36,650 nucleotides of DNA from an uncultured Lentisphaeraceae bacterium (lineage in GTDB: Bacteria; Verrucomicrobiota; Kiritimatiellia; RFP12; DVOR01): the NCBI GenBank assembly GCA_949288955.1, contig CASEMS010000018.1, forward strand, positions 1-36,650, written 5' to 3'. A program made the translations under genes and the position numbers. Of this stretch, positions 16,901 through 24,321 are shown in pieces. The notes beneath the pieces were generated by a model, which was not told the origin of the DNA, did no database searches, and saw only the letters and a list, made by a program, of their open reading frames with translations. The stretch's first letter is position 1. Each line of letters opens with the position of its first letter.

Positions 16901-17223
16901 TCCCCGCCAGCCGCAAGGACACCGTCGGCGCCGACTGGACGCTTGACCTCGACGGCACCTGGGACAAGGTCAAAGGCCACGCCGGCATGCTCACCGGCAA
17001 CACCAACGCCGGCACCGTCACCTTCCGCATCACCGCCGACGGCAAGGAGATCTTCTCCCGCGTCGGCATGAAGCCCCAGGACGTCCGCCAGCTCATCGAC
17101 GTCGAGATCCCCGCCGGCGCCAAGCAGCTCCGCTTCACCCTCACCGGCGAGGAGGGCTCCGCCCCCACCGACACCGGCGTCTGGACCGACCTCCGCCTCT
17201 TCCGCTCCGGCTCAGCCAAGTGA
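13936..17223 (+). CDS. Secreted GH31 glycosidase with F5/8C and NPCBM-type domains
   Basis: The 1095-residue product has a signal peptide (MKQTVVAGLMALVASGAIA), a GH31 N-terminal beta domain, and a catalytic barrel from about residue 250 to 550. The expected nucleophile is D390 in KIDVAW and the acid/base is D441 in WTGDQSG; DVDGIFGGS and the PWSYPEPYRSLNR region follow. Residues about 812-963 look like an F5/8C (discoidin) carbohydrate-binding domain and about 979-1095 like an NPCBM domain (FRITADGKEIF, then TGVWTDLRLF). The barrel, with nucleophile motif DVAW and a VQGWAGTQRYG stretch, reminds me of the CPE1046-type branch of GH31, which includes alpha-N-acetylgalactosaminidases, rather than alpha-glucosidases; this is recalled and needs a tree. 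GAGAGGG precedes the start. The gene stands alone between its promoter and a strong terminator. Confidence 0.88.
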   Translation: MKQTVVAGLMALVASGAIAVTPGRVLKMVPQSGTSKSFDLITENGITVRVQFYTPQVFRILAAPQTLEPVRDRKGNPVKDKDGNVKTFVSADFSDPKNDPEKAQILVGVPEDKTRVAFADNREAGTYTFSTALLTLTVRKDDCRFSLATAEGTPIWTETKPLDLDKEKGTTQTLATDADEYFYGGGQQNGFLSHKGRKIAIRADGNWGEGGHPNPAPFYQTNTGYGVLRHTFATGEYDFTGASEIRTTHAENRFDAFYFVGGSFGGNLNLYTKFTGRPNFIPRWGLQLGDADAYITRDKETREPAQNEDGSYKEVTPVDAVRVAQKYREHDMPGGWLLVNDGYGCDHMQLGYVADALAGLGFHTGLWTEGALNRINWEVGHAGSRVQKIDVAWSGPAYQHALECNKVAAEGIERNADARAFVWTVQGWAGTQRYGICWTGDQSGNWDLIRYHIPTLTGSSMSGQAYATTDVDGIFGGSNETYTRDLQWKCWTTAIYVMNGWASLNKSPWSYPEPYRSLNRAALLHKNRLVPFVYSYMRQAWDYGEPIVRPLVYNFPEDRHTWGEETKYQFMLGNEFLIAPVYTSMKLNRGWRKDIYLPEGTWYDYNDGRRVEGPTTLAAYPITLATQPVFVRAGSIVPMYPEMLVLGDKPFDPITFDVYPDFSGERAAFFRLYEDDGETQAFRKYDAYTTQDIDVRAFDCGTHGLLQVSLGAAEGNGYDGMPEDRAYEFVIHCPVQPTSVVFLEDDQTLGQEILRLDGEAAATAYANGRQCWYYDPADKHGTLRVKLARLPLSEARTFIVKTAPFSTIKATEPYPVPEITDQLDKSEFTLAVNSQAGDAKISAAFDGTEETMWHSYYGKGGTQPTNFPYVIDVDMHGLYPVNALTYLPRANLGNGVIKGYKIEAARFPGQYKTVAEGEFAKFEKAEARPVAFDTTWARYLRITFTSAQNGANFGSAAEIDVLQDLKAQPLPDETKPIGADTLKVDGNDFPASRKDTVGADWTLDLDGTWDKVKGHAGMLTGNTNAGTVTFRITADGKEIFSRVGMKPQDVRQLIDVEIPAGAKQLRFTLTGEEGSAPTDTGVWTDLRLFRSGSAK

Positions 17224-17234
17224 GCGGAGGGTAC

Positions 17235-17274
17235 AAAAAAGCCCCCGGCCTCGAATGAGGCCGGGGGCTTTTTT
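17235..17274. terminator. Bidirectional terminator between the GH31 gene and lolD
   Basis: A 12-bp stem (GCCCCCGGCCTC and its complement, loop GAAT) is flanked by six A and six T. It ends GH31 transcription from the left and, being symmetrical, can also end the convergent lolD unit whose stop codon is at 17281. Confidence 0.92.
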
Positions 17275-17280
17275 GTGTCG

Positions 17281-17958
17281 TCACGCGCGAAGGACGCCAT
17301 CCTCCAACGTCAGCGTGCGGGCGCACCGCGCGGCGGTGGCCGGGCTGTGCGTGACCATGACGAGAACCGCCTGCCGCTCGCACGCCAACGCGAAGAGCAG
17401 ATCCAGCACCTGCGCGCCGGTGGCCTCGTCCAGATTGCCCGTCGGCTCATCCGCCAAAAGCAGGGGCGGCTCGTTCATGAGGGCGCGGGCGATGGCGGCG
17501 CGCTGCTGCTCGCCGCCGGAAAGCTCCAACGGCGTGTGGCGGAGACGCCCGGCGAGGCCCACGCGGTCGAGCAGCGCCTCGGCGCGCGCGCGCATGGCGG
17601 CGCGGGAGAGGCGGCCCAGCGCCATCGCCGGGAGCATCACGTTCTCGGTGATGTCCATCTCCGGCAACAGATGATAGGCTTGGAAGACGAAGCCGATGGC
17701 GGCGGCGCGGAGCTTGGTGCGGCGGCGGCCCGAGAGCGCGTAGAGCGGCCGCCCCCCCACGAAGACCTCGCCGGACTGCGGGCGGTCAAGCCCGCCCAGC
17801 ACGTGCAGCAGCGTGGATTTGCCCGCGCCGCTGCGCCCGACGATGGCAATGGTCTCGCCCGGTTCGGCGGAGAAGGCGGCGCCCCGGAGAATCTCCAGGC
17901 GCTTGCCGTGGAGGGTGTAGGACTTGTGGAGGGCCTCGGCGGCGATTGCGGTTCCCAT
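17281..17958 (-). CDS. lolD: ABC transporter ATP-binding protein, LolD type
   Basis: The 225-residue product is an ABC ATPase of the LolD/MacB-N class. Walker A is GRSGAGKST at residues 41-49; LSGGEQQR is the signature and [12 protein letters not shown] holds Walker B, with the family-typical TGNLD. It lies 3 bases after the permease gene upstream (17962), so the two work as one unit. In lipoprotein release, this ATPase powers transfer of lipoproteins from the inner membrane to LolA. Only one permease gene is present, so the complex would be a homodimer of LolC/E-type subunits; no lolA gene is in view. LolD is the best guess from the permease partner; other permeases of the same superfamily would look similar. 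Confidence 0.85.
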   Translation of the reverse strand: MGTAIAAEALHKSYTLHGKRLEILRGAAFSAEPGETIAIVGRSGAGKSTLLHVLGGLDRPQSGEVFVGGRPLYALSGRRRTKLRAAAIGFVFQAYHLLPEMDITENVMLPAMALGRLSRAAMRARAEALLDRVGLAGRLRHTPLELSGGEQQRAAIARALMNEPPLLLADEPTGNLDEATGAQVLDLLFALACERQAVLVMVTHSPATAARCARTLTLEDGVLRA

Positions 17959-17961
17959 GGC

Positions 17962-19200
17962 TCACTCCTTGCGCAGGGCGTCGATCGGGTTCATGGCGGC
18001 GGCGCGCCAGGCGGGCAGGAGGGAGGCCAGCGCGCAGAAGAGCACCACCAACGCGGCCACCTGCGCGATCTCCGCCGGCACCACGCGCCACGGCAGCGCG
18101 TCCAGCCCATAGACCGCCTTCGGGAAGACCTCCAGACCGAAGCCCGCCAGAAGATCCACCAGGTTCTGAAGGTTGTGCAGCACCAGGAAGGCCAGGCCGA
18201 TGCCCATCGCCGTCCCCAGCAGACACTGCACCCACCCATAAAGCACGAAGGTCAGCGTCAGCTGCCACGTCGAGAAGCCCAGCGACTTCAGCAGGCCGAT
18301 CTCGTCGGTCTTCTGCACCGTGATGACGATGATGGTGTTCACCACGCAGAAGATGGCCACCACGCTGATGAAGATGAGCAGGAGCGTCATCATGTTCTTC
18401 TCCGTGGCCACGGCGTTGAAGATTAGGCGGTCCAACTGTTGCCACGTGCTCACGCGGCAACGCCCCGGGCCGTAGAGTTCCTCCGCCACGCGGCGTACCT
18501 CCCCCACCAACCCCTCCCCGGGTCGCAGCCCCTGCGGGTCTGCCACGCGCAGGCTCACGCTGTTCGCGCCCGAATCCAGCCCCGCCAGATCCCGCGCCAC
18601 CGGCAGGGAGACAAAGACGTAGCCGCTGTCGTAATCGGCCTGGCCCGTGGCGTAGACGCCCTTGACCGTCAGCCGCTCCGGGAAGTAGATCTCGTCCTTG
18701 TCGATGAGGTTCATCGGCGAATAGACCAAGAGCTCGTCCCCCACCCCGATGCCCAGCATCCGCGCCATGTCCACCCCGATGACCACACCATCCCCCGAGA
18801 GGTCGAAGCGGCCGTTCCACATCTCGATCGGCAGCATCCGCTGGATCCGCTCCGCGTCCACCCCCAACAGGATCGGCGCCAGGATGCGCCGCCCGAACTC
18901 CACCAACACCCGCGTCTCGATGCTCGGCGACGACGCCTCCACCCCCGGCAACGCATCCAACCGCCCGCACAGCGCCTCCACCTCCCCGAGCGTCCCCCGG
19001 TGCGCCGGCTGCACCACGATGTGCGGCTTGAACGCCAAGATCTTGCTCTGCCACGTGTCCCCGAAGCCCGTGAACACCGCCCGCACAATGATCACGATCG
19101 CCACGCCGATCGTCACCCCCAGCACGGACAGAAGCGTGACCACCGAGGCCACCCCGCGCTTGGGCCGAAGATACTTCAATGCCAAGAAGAGAGGAAACAT
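17962..19200 (-). CDS. LolC/LolE-family lipoprotein-releasing permease
   Basis: The 412-residue product begins MFPLFLALKYLRPKRG, the typical N-terminal amphipathic start of LolC/E, followed by a first membrane helix (VTLLSVLGVTIGVAIVII) at about residues 20-42, a large periplasmic MacB-like domain, and three C-terminal helices with a FtsX pattern (LIFISVVAIFCVVNTI, LGFSTWQLTLTFVLYGWVQ and VAALVVLFCALASLLPAWRAA). The last residues NPIDALRKE are the usual end of this family. The sequence ends the LolD-coupled unit at its 5' side. The start codon is only 6 bases from a TAGAAT box, so the mRNA is likely leaderless. One permease with one ATPase is common in bacteria outside the gamma-proteobacteria. 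Confidence 0.88.
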   Translation of the reverse strand: MFPLFLALKYLRPKRGVASVVTLLSVLGVTIGVAIVIIVRAVFTGFGDTWQSKILAFKPHIVVQPAHRGTLGEVEALCGRLDALPGVEASSPSIETRVLVEFGRRILAPILLGVDAERIQRMLPIEMWNGRFDLSGDGVVIGVDMARMLGIGVGDELLVYSPMNLIDKDEIYFPERLTVKGVYATGQADYDSGYVFVSLPVARDLAGLDSGANSVSLRVADPQGLRPGEGLVGEVRRVAEELYGPGRCRVSTWQQLDRLIFNAVATEKNMMTLLLIFISVVAIFCVVNTIIVITVQKTDEIGLLKSLGFSTWQLTLTFVLYGWVQCLLGTAMGIGLAFLVLHNLQNLVDLLAGFGLEVFPKAVYGLDALPWRVVPAEIAQVAALVVLFCALASLLPAWRAAAMNPIDALRKE

Positions 19201-19206
19201 ACCCCC

Positions 19207-19212
19207 ATTCTA
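19207..19212 (-). promoter_or_regulatory. -10 box immediately before the lolC-type gene (leaderless start)
   Basis: On the minus strand TAGAAT ends 6 bases before the ATG at 19200, so the first transcribed base should be at or next to the start codon. The -35 region 17 bases away (TGTGGG) is poor. No Shine-Dalgarno sequence lies between. Confidence 0.4.
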
Positions 19213-19353
19213 CCACAAACGCCCACACGCCCACATCCGCGGGACGCCACGGCGCGTGCGTACAGCAGGCGGCAGGGAGGGAGGCGGCGCGGAACGGGGA
19301 TGGCAAGCGGCGCGGGCGGATGGTAAGGTACGGATGAAAGGAGTTTTCTGGCG

Positions 19354-21453
19354 ATGCGAGTGGCAATGGCGATAGTGGCGGCGGCGTGCGCCGTGGCAGG
19401 CGCGTGGGCGCAGATCACCCCCACGGCGGAGGATTTCGCGCGTTCGGGGAAGGTGCTGGAGTGGTGGGGAAAGGTCTACCAAGGCCCGGCGAAGCCGCAA
19501 TGGCTGTGCGAGGGGCTGGGCTTTTGGTACAAGACCTCGACGCGCGAGGGTTCCGTGGTGCGCCTGGTGCGCTCGGCGGATGGGCAGATGTGGGAGGCCA
19601 AGGACCTGAAGGCCTTGGCCGACGCGGCGCGGACGGACGCCCCGGCCTTGGCGGAGGCGTTGGGGAAGGGCGCGTCCGGGGCGGCGCAGGGGCAGGGCAA
19701 CCGCCTGGTGTCGCCCGACGGCAAACTGCGCATCTCCGTGCGCGACGGCAACCTGTGGCTGGAGGAGACGCGCAAGGACGCGCCGCCGGCCGTGCAGCTG
19801 ACCTACGACGGGAACCCCGCCGTGCCCTACGAGGAAAGCTCGGTGCGCTGGTCGCCCGACGGCACGCGCGTGGCGGTGAACCGCGTGCGCTTCGCGGCGG
19901 ATTCGCGCGTGCCGCTGCGGACGTCGGCGCCCGAGCGGGCGGTGCGGCCGGACGAGCGGTTCGTGGAGTACGCCCGCCCGGGCGACGAGGTGACGGTGCG
20001 CTGGCCCGCGCTCATCGACATCCCGAACCGGCGCGTCATCCCGCTAGACGTCTCGGGGCTGGAGGCGCAGTGGTGGCTCTCGCCGCCCAAGTGGCGGCCG
20101 GACTCCAAGGCCTTCACCTTTGATTGGTGGGCGCGCGGCTTCGGCGCCTTCGTGCTGTGGGAGGTGTACGCGGATGGCGTGCGCCGGGCGCGGATGGAAG
20201 AGCGGTCGGAGACCTTCGTCTCCTATCTGCCGCGCCAACGCCATGACCTCTCGGACGGGCTCTCGACGCTGTGGGTGACGGAGCGGACAGGCTGGCGGCA
20301 GCTGTGGCGCTTTTACGCCGACGGGCGCGCCACGCCGCTGACGCAAGGCGCCTTCGTGGTGCACAAGATCCTGCGGGTGGACGAGTCCGCCGGGAAGGTG
20401 TGGTTCACCGCCGGCGGGGTCAACCCCGAGGAATGCCCCTATCAGATGCACCTCTGCGTGGCCGCGCTCGACGGCTCGGGCTGGCGCGACCTCACGCCCG
20501 AGGACGCCAACCACGATGTAACGCTCTCGCCCGACGGCGCGGTCTTCGTGGACAACGCCTCGCGCGCCGACCGCCCGCACGTAACCCTCCTGCGGCGCAC
20601 CTCCGACGGCTCCGTCATCGCCGAGCTGCAGCGCCAGGACATCGCGGCCCTGGAGGCCACCGGCTGGAAGATGCCGCAGATCGTCCGCGCCAAGGGGCGC
20701 GACGGCAAGACCGACATCTGGGGCGTCCTCCGCCTGCCCCCGAACTTCGACCCCAAGCGGAAGTACCCCGTCATCGAGCAGATCTACGCGGGGCCGACCG
20801 GCTACAAGTTCCCCGCCGCCTTCCTCCCGGTGGATTACTTCTCCGACATGCTCACCGCCCTGGGCTTCGTCGTGGTGCGCATCGACGGCATGGGCACCTT
20901 CGGCCGCTCCAAGGCCTTCCACGACGTCTGCTGGCGCAACCTCCGCGACGCCGGCTTCCCCGACCGCATCCTCTGGATGAAGGCGGCGGCCAAAGACCGC
21001 CCCTGGATGGACCTTGAGCGCGTGGGCATCTACGGCTGGTCCGCGGGCGGGCAGAACGCCATGGCCGCCCTCCTGTGGCACAACGACTTCTACAAGGCCG
21101 CCATCGCCCTCTGCGGCTGCCACGACAACCGCCTCAACCGCCTCTGGTGGAACGAGCAGTTCATGGGCTGGCCCCTCGGCCCCTGGTACGCCGAAAGCTC
21201 CAACGTCGTCAACGCCCACCTCCTCAAAGGCAAACTCTTCCTCATCGCCGGGGAGAACGACGACAACGTCGACCCCGCCGCCACCTTCCAGGTCGCCGAC
21301 GCGCTCATCGACGCAGGCAAGGACTTCGAGCAGCTCATCCTCCCCAACACCAAGCACTCCATCAAAGGCCCCTTCGTCGAGCGCAAGATGAAGGACTTCT
21401 TCGTCCGCGCGCTCCTCGGCCAGACCCCGCCCCCCTGGCCGGACAAGCCATGA
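19354..21453 (+). CDS. Secreted S9-family peptidase (dipeptidyl-peptidase IV-like)
   Basis: The 699-residue product has a signal peptide (MRVAMAIVAAACAVAGAWAQ), a beta-propeller domain of about 430 residues, and a C-terminal alpha/beta-hydrolase domain. Catalytic residues can be placed: Ser563 in GWSAGGQN, Asp636 in GENDDNVDP and His668 in NTKHSIKG. The order and spacing fit DPP IV-type enzymes, which remove N-terminal dipeptides, often after proline. The active-site GWSAGG replaces the GWSYGG of the vertebrate enzyme. An AAAGGAG sits 10 bases before the start. It is likely to act in the periplasm or outside, giving amino acids from host or dietary protein; the exact specificity is not visible. 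Confidence 0.9.
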   Translation: MRVAMAIVAAACAVAGAWAQITPTAEDFARSGKVLEWWGKVYQGPAKPQWLCEGLGFWYKTSTREGSVVRLVRSADGQMWEAKDLKALADAARTDAPALAEALGKGASGAAQGQGNRLVSPDGKLRISVRDGNLWLEETRKDAPPAVQLTYDGNPAVPYEESSVRWSPDGTRVAVNRVRFAADSRVPLRTSAPERAVRPDERFVEYARPGDEVTVRWPALIDIPNRRVIPLDVSGLEAQWWLSPPKWRPDSKAFTFDWWARGFGAFVLWEVYADGVRRARMEERSETFVSYLPRQRHDLSDGLSTLWVTERTGWRQLWRFYADGRATPLTQGAFVVHKILRVDESAGKVWFTAGGVNPEECPYQMHLCVAALDGSGWRDLTPEDANHDVTLSPDGAVFVDNASRADRPHVTLLRRTSDGSVIAELQRQDIAALEATGWKMPQIVRAKGRDGKTDIWGVLRLPPNFDPKRKYPVIEQIYAGPTGYKFPAAFLPVDYFSDMLTALGFVVVRIDGMGTFGRSKAFHDVCWRNLRDAGFPDRILWMKAAAKDRPWMDLERVGIYGWSAGGQNAMAALLWHNDFYKAAIALCGCHDNRLNRLWWNEQFMGWPLGPWYAESSNVVNAHLLKGKLFLIAGENDDNVDPAATFQVADALIDAGKDFEQLILPNTKHSIKGPFVERKMKDFFVRALLGQTPPPWPDKP

Positions 21454-21486
21454 GCGGGCGGCGGAGAGGGCCGCAAGCGTTTTCGC

Positions 21487-22582
<1,096 letters not shown>

Positions 22583-22609
22583 GGCCCGCCCACGCACACG
22601 ACACACACC

Positions 22610-22641
22610 AAAAAGCCCCGGCACACGCCGGGGCTTTTTTT
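22610..22641 (+). terminator. Terminator after gap
   Basis: An 8-bp stem GCCCCGGC with loop ACAC is flanked by A-rich sequence and followed by seven T. It starts 28 bases after the gap stop codon. Confidence 0.9.
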
Positions 22642-22678
22642 GTGCCCTCCCCCCAAGCCGACGCCACGCCCTGCACAC

Positions 22679-22711
22679 AAAAAAGCGCCGCGGCGAACCC
22701 GCCGCGGCGCC
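22679..22711 (-). terminator. Terminator after tmRNA
   Basis: On the minus strand an 11-bp stem (GCGCCGCGGCG and its complement, loop GGTT) is followed by six T. It begins 5 bases after the 3' CCA end of the tmRNA. Confidence 0.9.
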
Positions 22712-22715
22712 CAAA

Positions 22716-23069
22716 TGGTGGAGGTGGGGGGAATTGAACCCCCGTCCAAGATAGCCTCACCACGATGTCTACGTGCGTATCCGACCTATTCTCTCGCGCC
22801 CGGCAGGCCGATCGGCGGGCTTGGCCTGGCGCTTACCCTCATGATGGTGCAAGCACGTGTCCCCGAAGGTTCGGTTCACGGCAGGGCCTGCTAGTCGACG
22901 CCTCCACGCTCAGCAGACATCGGCGTTTCAGCGACGGGCCGTTCAGTTAGGCCGCGTAAGCGAAGTTATCGTTCGCAGTTAGGTTTTGATCGATGTTTTA
23001 CGGGGCCAACGATCATCCCCGGCACGCAACCGAGGCCCGGACATACCCTGTCGAAACCTGGTCACCCCC
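22716..23069 (-). ncRNA. ssrA: Transfer-messenger RNA (tmRNA)
   Basis: The 354-base RNA rescues stalled ribosomes and tags the unfinished protein. The 5' end GGGGGTG (from 23069) pairs over 7 positions with CACCTCC before ACCA at the 3' end (22716), with one G-U pair. Its 5' part continues as ACCAGGTTTCGACAGGG, the typical tRNA-like and D-loop-like part, and the 3' part holds a GGGGGTTCAATTCCCCC T-arm. The tag reading frame lies at 22976-22947 and encodes ANDNFAYAA before TAA, so the full tag is AANDNFAYAA. A promoter (23091-23119) and a terminator (22679-22711) flank it. The 22 bases before the 5' end would be removed by RNase P. Confidence 0.95.
22947..22976 (-). other. tmRNA tag-peptide reading frame (ANDNFAYAA, stop)
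   Basis: From the resume codon GCG (22976-22974) the codons read Ala-Asn-Asp-Asn-Phe-Ala-Tyr-Ala-Ala and then TAA. With the alanine carried by tmRNA itself this gives AANDNFAYAA. The C-terminal Ala-Ala is the standard signal for degradation. Confidence 0.9.
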
Positions 23070-23090
23070 TTTGTCGGAAAAGGTGAGCGT

Positions 23091-23119
23091 ATGGTAGCAC
23101 ATCCCCGCGCATCGCACAA
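23091..23119 (-). promoter_or_regulatory. tmRNA promoter
   Basis: On the minus strand TTGTGC (23119-23114) and TACCAT (23096-23091) are 17 bases apart, and TGC precedes the -10 box as an extended -10. The tmRNA 5' end follows after 21 bases, so a short leader is processed off. The rpsA promoter has a closely similar TGTGCTATCATACG. Confidence 0.65.
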
Positions 23120-23153
23120 GGGGGCGGCCAATGCGATTGCCTCCCCCGCCGTC

Positions 23154-23200
23154 CTTCATGTCCCTTTGTGCCCCCCTTCGTGTGCTTCGTGGTCTCCCCT
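23154..23200 (-). repeat. Partial relative of the 120-bp repeat seen near metK
   Basis: Read on the minus strand, these 47 bases match the 3' part of the repeats at 33231-33356 and 33441-33567 (GAGATCACGAAGCGCACGAA region) with roughly seven differences. It lies directly before the 22-bp array. Confidence 0.6.
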
Positions 23201-23206
23201 CAAAAT

Positions 23207-23316
23207 GGATCGGCGGCTGACCCAAGAGGGATCGGCGGCTGACCCGAGGTGGATCGGCGGCTGACCCAAGAGGGATCGGCGGCTGATCGGGGTCGGGTCA
23301 GCGGCTGAGGCACCGA
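23207..23316 (+). repeat. 22-bp tandem repeat array, 5 units
   Basis: Five units of exactly 22 bases occupy 23207-23228, 23229-23250, 23251-23272, 23273-23294 and 23295-23316. The first four begin GGATCGGCGGCTGA exactly; the variable octamers are CCCAAGAG, CCCGAGGT, CCCAAGAG and TCGGGGTC. The fifth unit is more diverged. The array lies between the terminator of the AsmA-like gene and the tmRNA promoter. Confidence 0.85.
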
Positions 23317-23337
23317 GGGGCGGCTTGGGTGGGGCGC

Positions 23338-23366
23338 AAAAAAAGCCCCTCGCGGGGGCGAGGGGC
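23338..23366 (-). terminator. Terminator after the cdsA-dxr-manA-AsmA-like operon
   Basis: On the minus strand an 8-bp stem (GCCCCTCG and its complement) with a 6-base loop is followed by seven T (the A-run 23338-23344). It lies 20 bases after the last stop codon of the operon. Confidence 0.85.
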
Positions 23367-23386
23367 TTGGGATGGGGGGAGGGAGG

Positions 23387-24301
23387 TCAGTCTTTCTTCT
23401 TGTCCTTGGGGCTGCCAAGGAGGCCTTCCAGAAGGTTGCCGACGGCTTTCGCGCCGCCATCCAGCGCGTCCTTGGCGTCGGTGCCGACGTTCTCGGCGCC
23501 GTCGCCCAGCAGTTCCCCGATGGCGCCGATGCCGTCGGCGGCGCCTTGGACGGTCTTGACGGCGGGTTGGACGACGGCGTCGATGCGGCGCTGGAGGTCG
23601 TCGCTGCTGATATCTTCGAGGGTGACGGCGGGGAGGGTGATGGGGATGGTCATGTACTTGCGCAGGGAGACGGTGTTGTCTTCCATGTGGAGGTAGGTGA
23701 TGCGGAACTTGACGGGCTCCGTGGCGGGCGCGGCGGCGGCCGCGGGCTGGGGCTCGGCGGCGGGCTGCGCCTCGGGCGCGGCCTCGGAGGCGGCGGCGGG
23801 GACGCCGAGCTGGGCGAGGAGGGCGTCGACGTTGGTGGTGTCGAGGTCGTAGGCGTAGAGGGCGCGCAGGCCGGTGATTTGGAGGGTGTCGACGACGATC
23901 TCCTTGGCGAGGAGGGAGCGCATGGCGATGTCGCATTCCAGGAAGCCGATCCGGGCGAGCGGGGTCTCGCCGTAGACCTTGGGGTTGGCCTCGACGAAGG
24001 CGGTGGGGTTGCCGACCTCCAGGTTCTCGATGCGGACGTAGCCGCCGAGGGGGAGGATGACGCACTTGCCGATGGTGAGGGGCACGCCCGCGGCGCGGGC
24101 GATGGGCGCGCCGAGGTGGGTGACCAGGGGGCCGAGGCCGCCGGCCAGCACGAAGACCAACAGCCAGAAGAGCACGAGCACGATCCCAAAGAGAAGGCGG
24201 CGGAGGATGCGCAGGATGAGGGAGTGGTGGAGGCGGTCGAGGGGCTTGGAGATGGCCAGGGGCCAGATGAGGATGTTGCCGAGGAGGCGGAGGGCTTTCA
24301 T
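23387..24301 (-). CDS. AsmA-like single-pass membrane protein
   Basis: The 304-residue product has a charged N-terminus, one strong transmembrane segment at about residues 38-60 (LLFGIVLVLFWLLVFVLAGGLG), then a region resembling the N-terminal part of AsmA/DUF748-type proteins (GGYVRIENLEVGNPTAF, then DTLQITGL). A stretch rich in Ala, Pro and Glu follows at about 165-195, and the C-terminal third is helical with Lys-rich end. AsmA-like proteins face the periplasm and are thought to help move lipids between the membranes. It is the fourth gene of an operon with cdsA, dxr and manA, 20 bases after manA, so a link with envelope building is plausible. The assignment is only to the broad superfamily. 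Confidence 0.6.
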   Translation of the reverse strand: MKALRLLGNILIWPLAISKPLDRLHHSLILRILRRLLFGIVLVLFWLLVFVLAGGLGPLVTHLGAPIARAAGVPLTIGKCVILPLGGYVRIENLEVGNPTAFVEANPKVYGETPLARIGFLECDIAMRSLLAKEIVVDTLQITGLRALYAYDLDTTNVDALLAQLGVPAAASEAAPEAQPAAEPQPAAAAAPATEPVKFRITYLHMEDNTVSLRKYMTIPITLPAVTLEDISSDDLQRRIDAVVQPAVKTVQGAADGIGAIGELLGDGAENVGTDAKDALDGGAKAVGNLLEGLLGSPKDKKKD

Positions 24302-24321
24302 GGTGGGCTTCCTTTCGAGGC

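Larger units (their letters stand above)
23070..23386. other. Intergenic region between tmRNA and the AsmA-like gene
   Basis: These 317 bases hold, from left to right, the tmRNA precursor leader and promoter (to 23119), a short relative of the 120-bp repeat family (23154-23200), the five-unit 22-bp array (23207-23316) and the terminator of the AsmA-like gene (23338-23366). I see no protein gene in it. Confidence 0.7.

Noticed and set aside
22765..23264. Small open frames across the tmRNA and the region beside it.
   Set aside because: They overlap a complete tmRNA or repeats, and have no ribosome-binding site or recognisable product.
23207..23316. 22-bp arrays as CRISPR arrays.
   Set aside because: The units are directly adjacent with no spacers between them and there are no cas genes.
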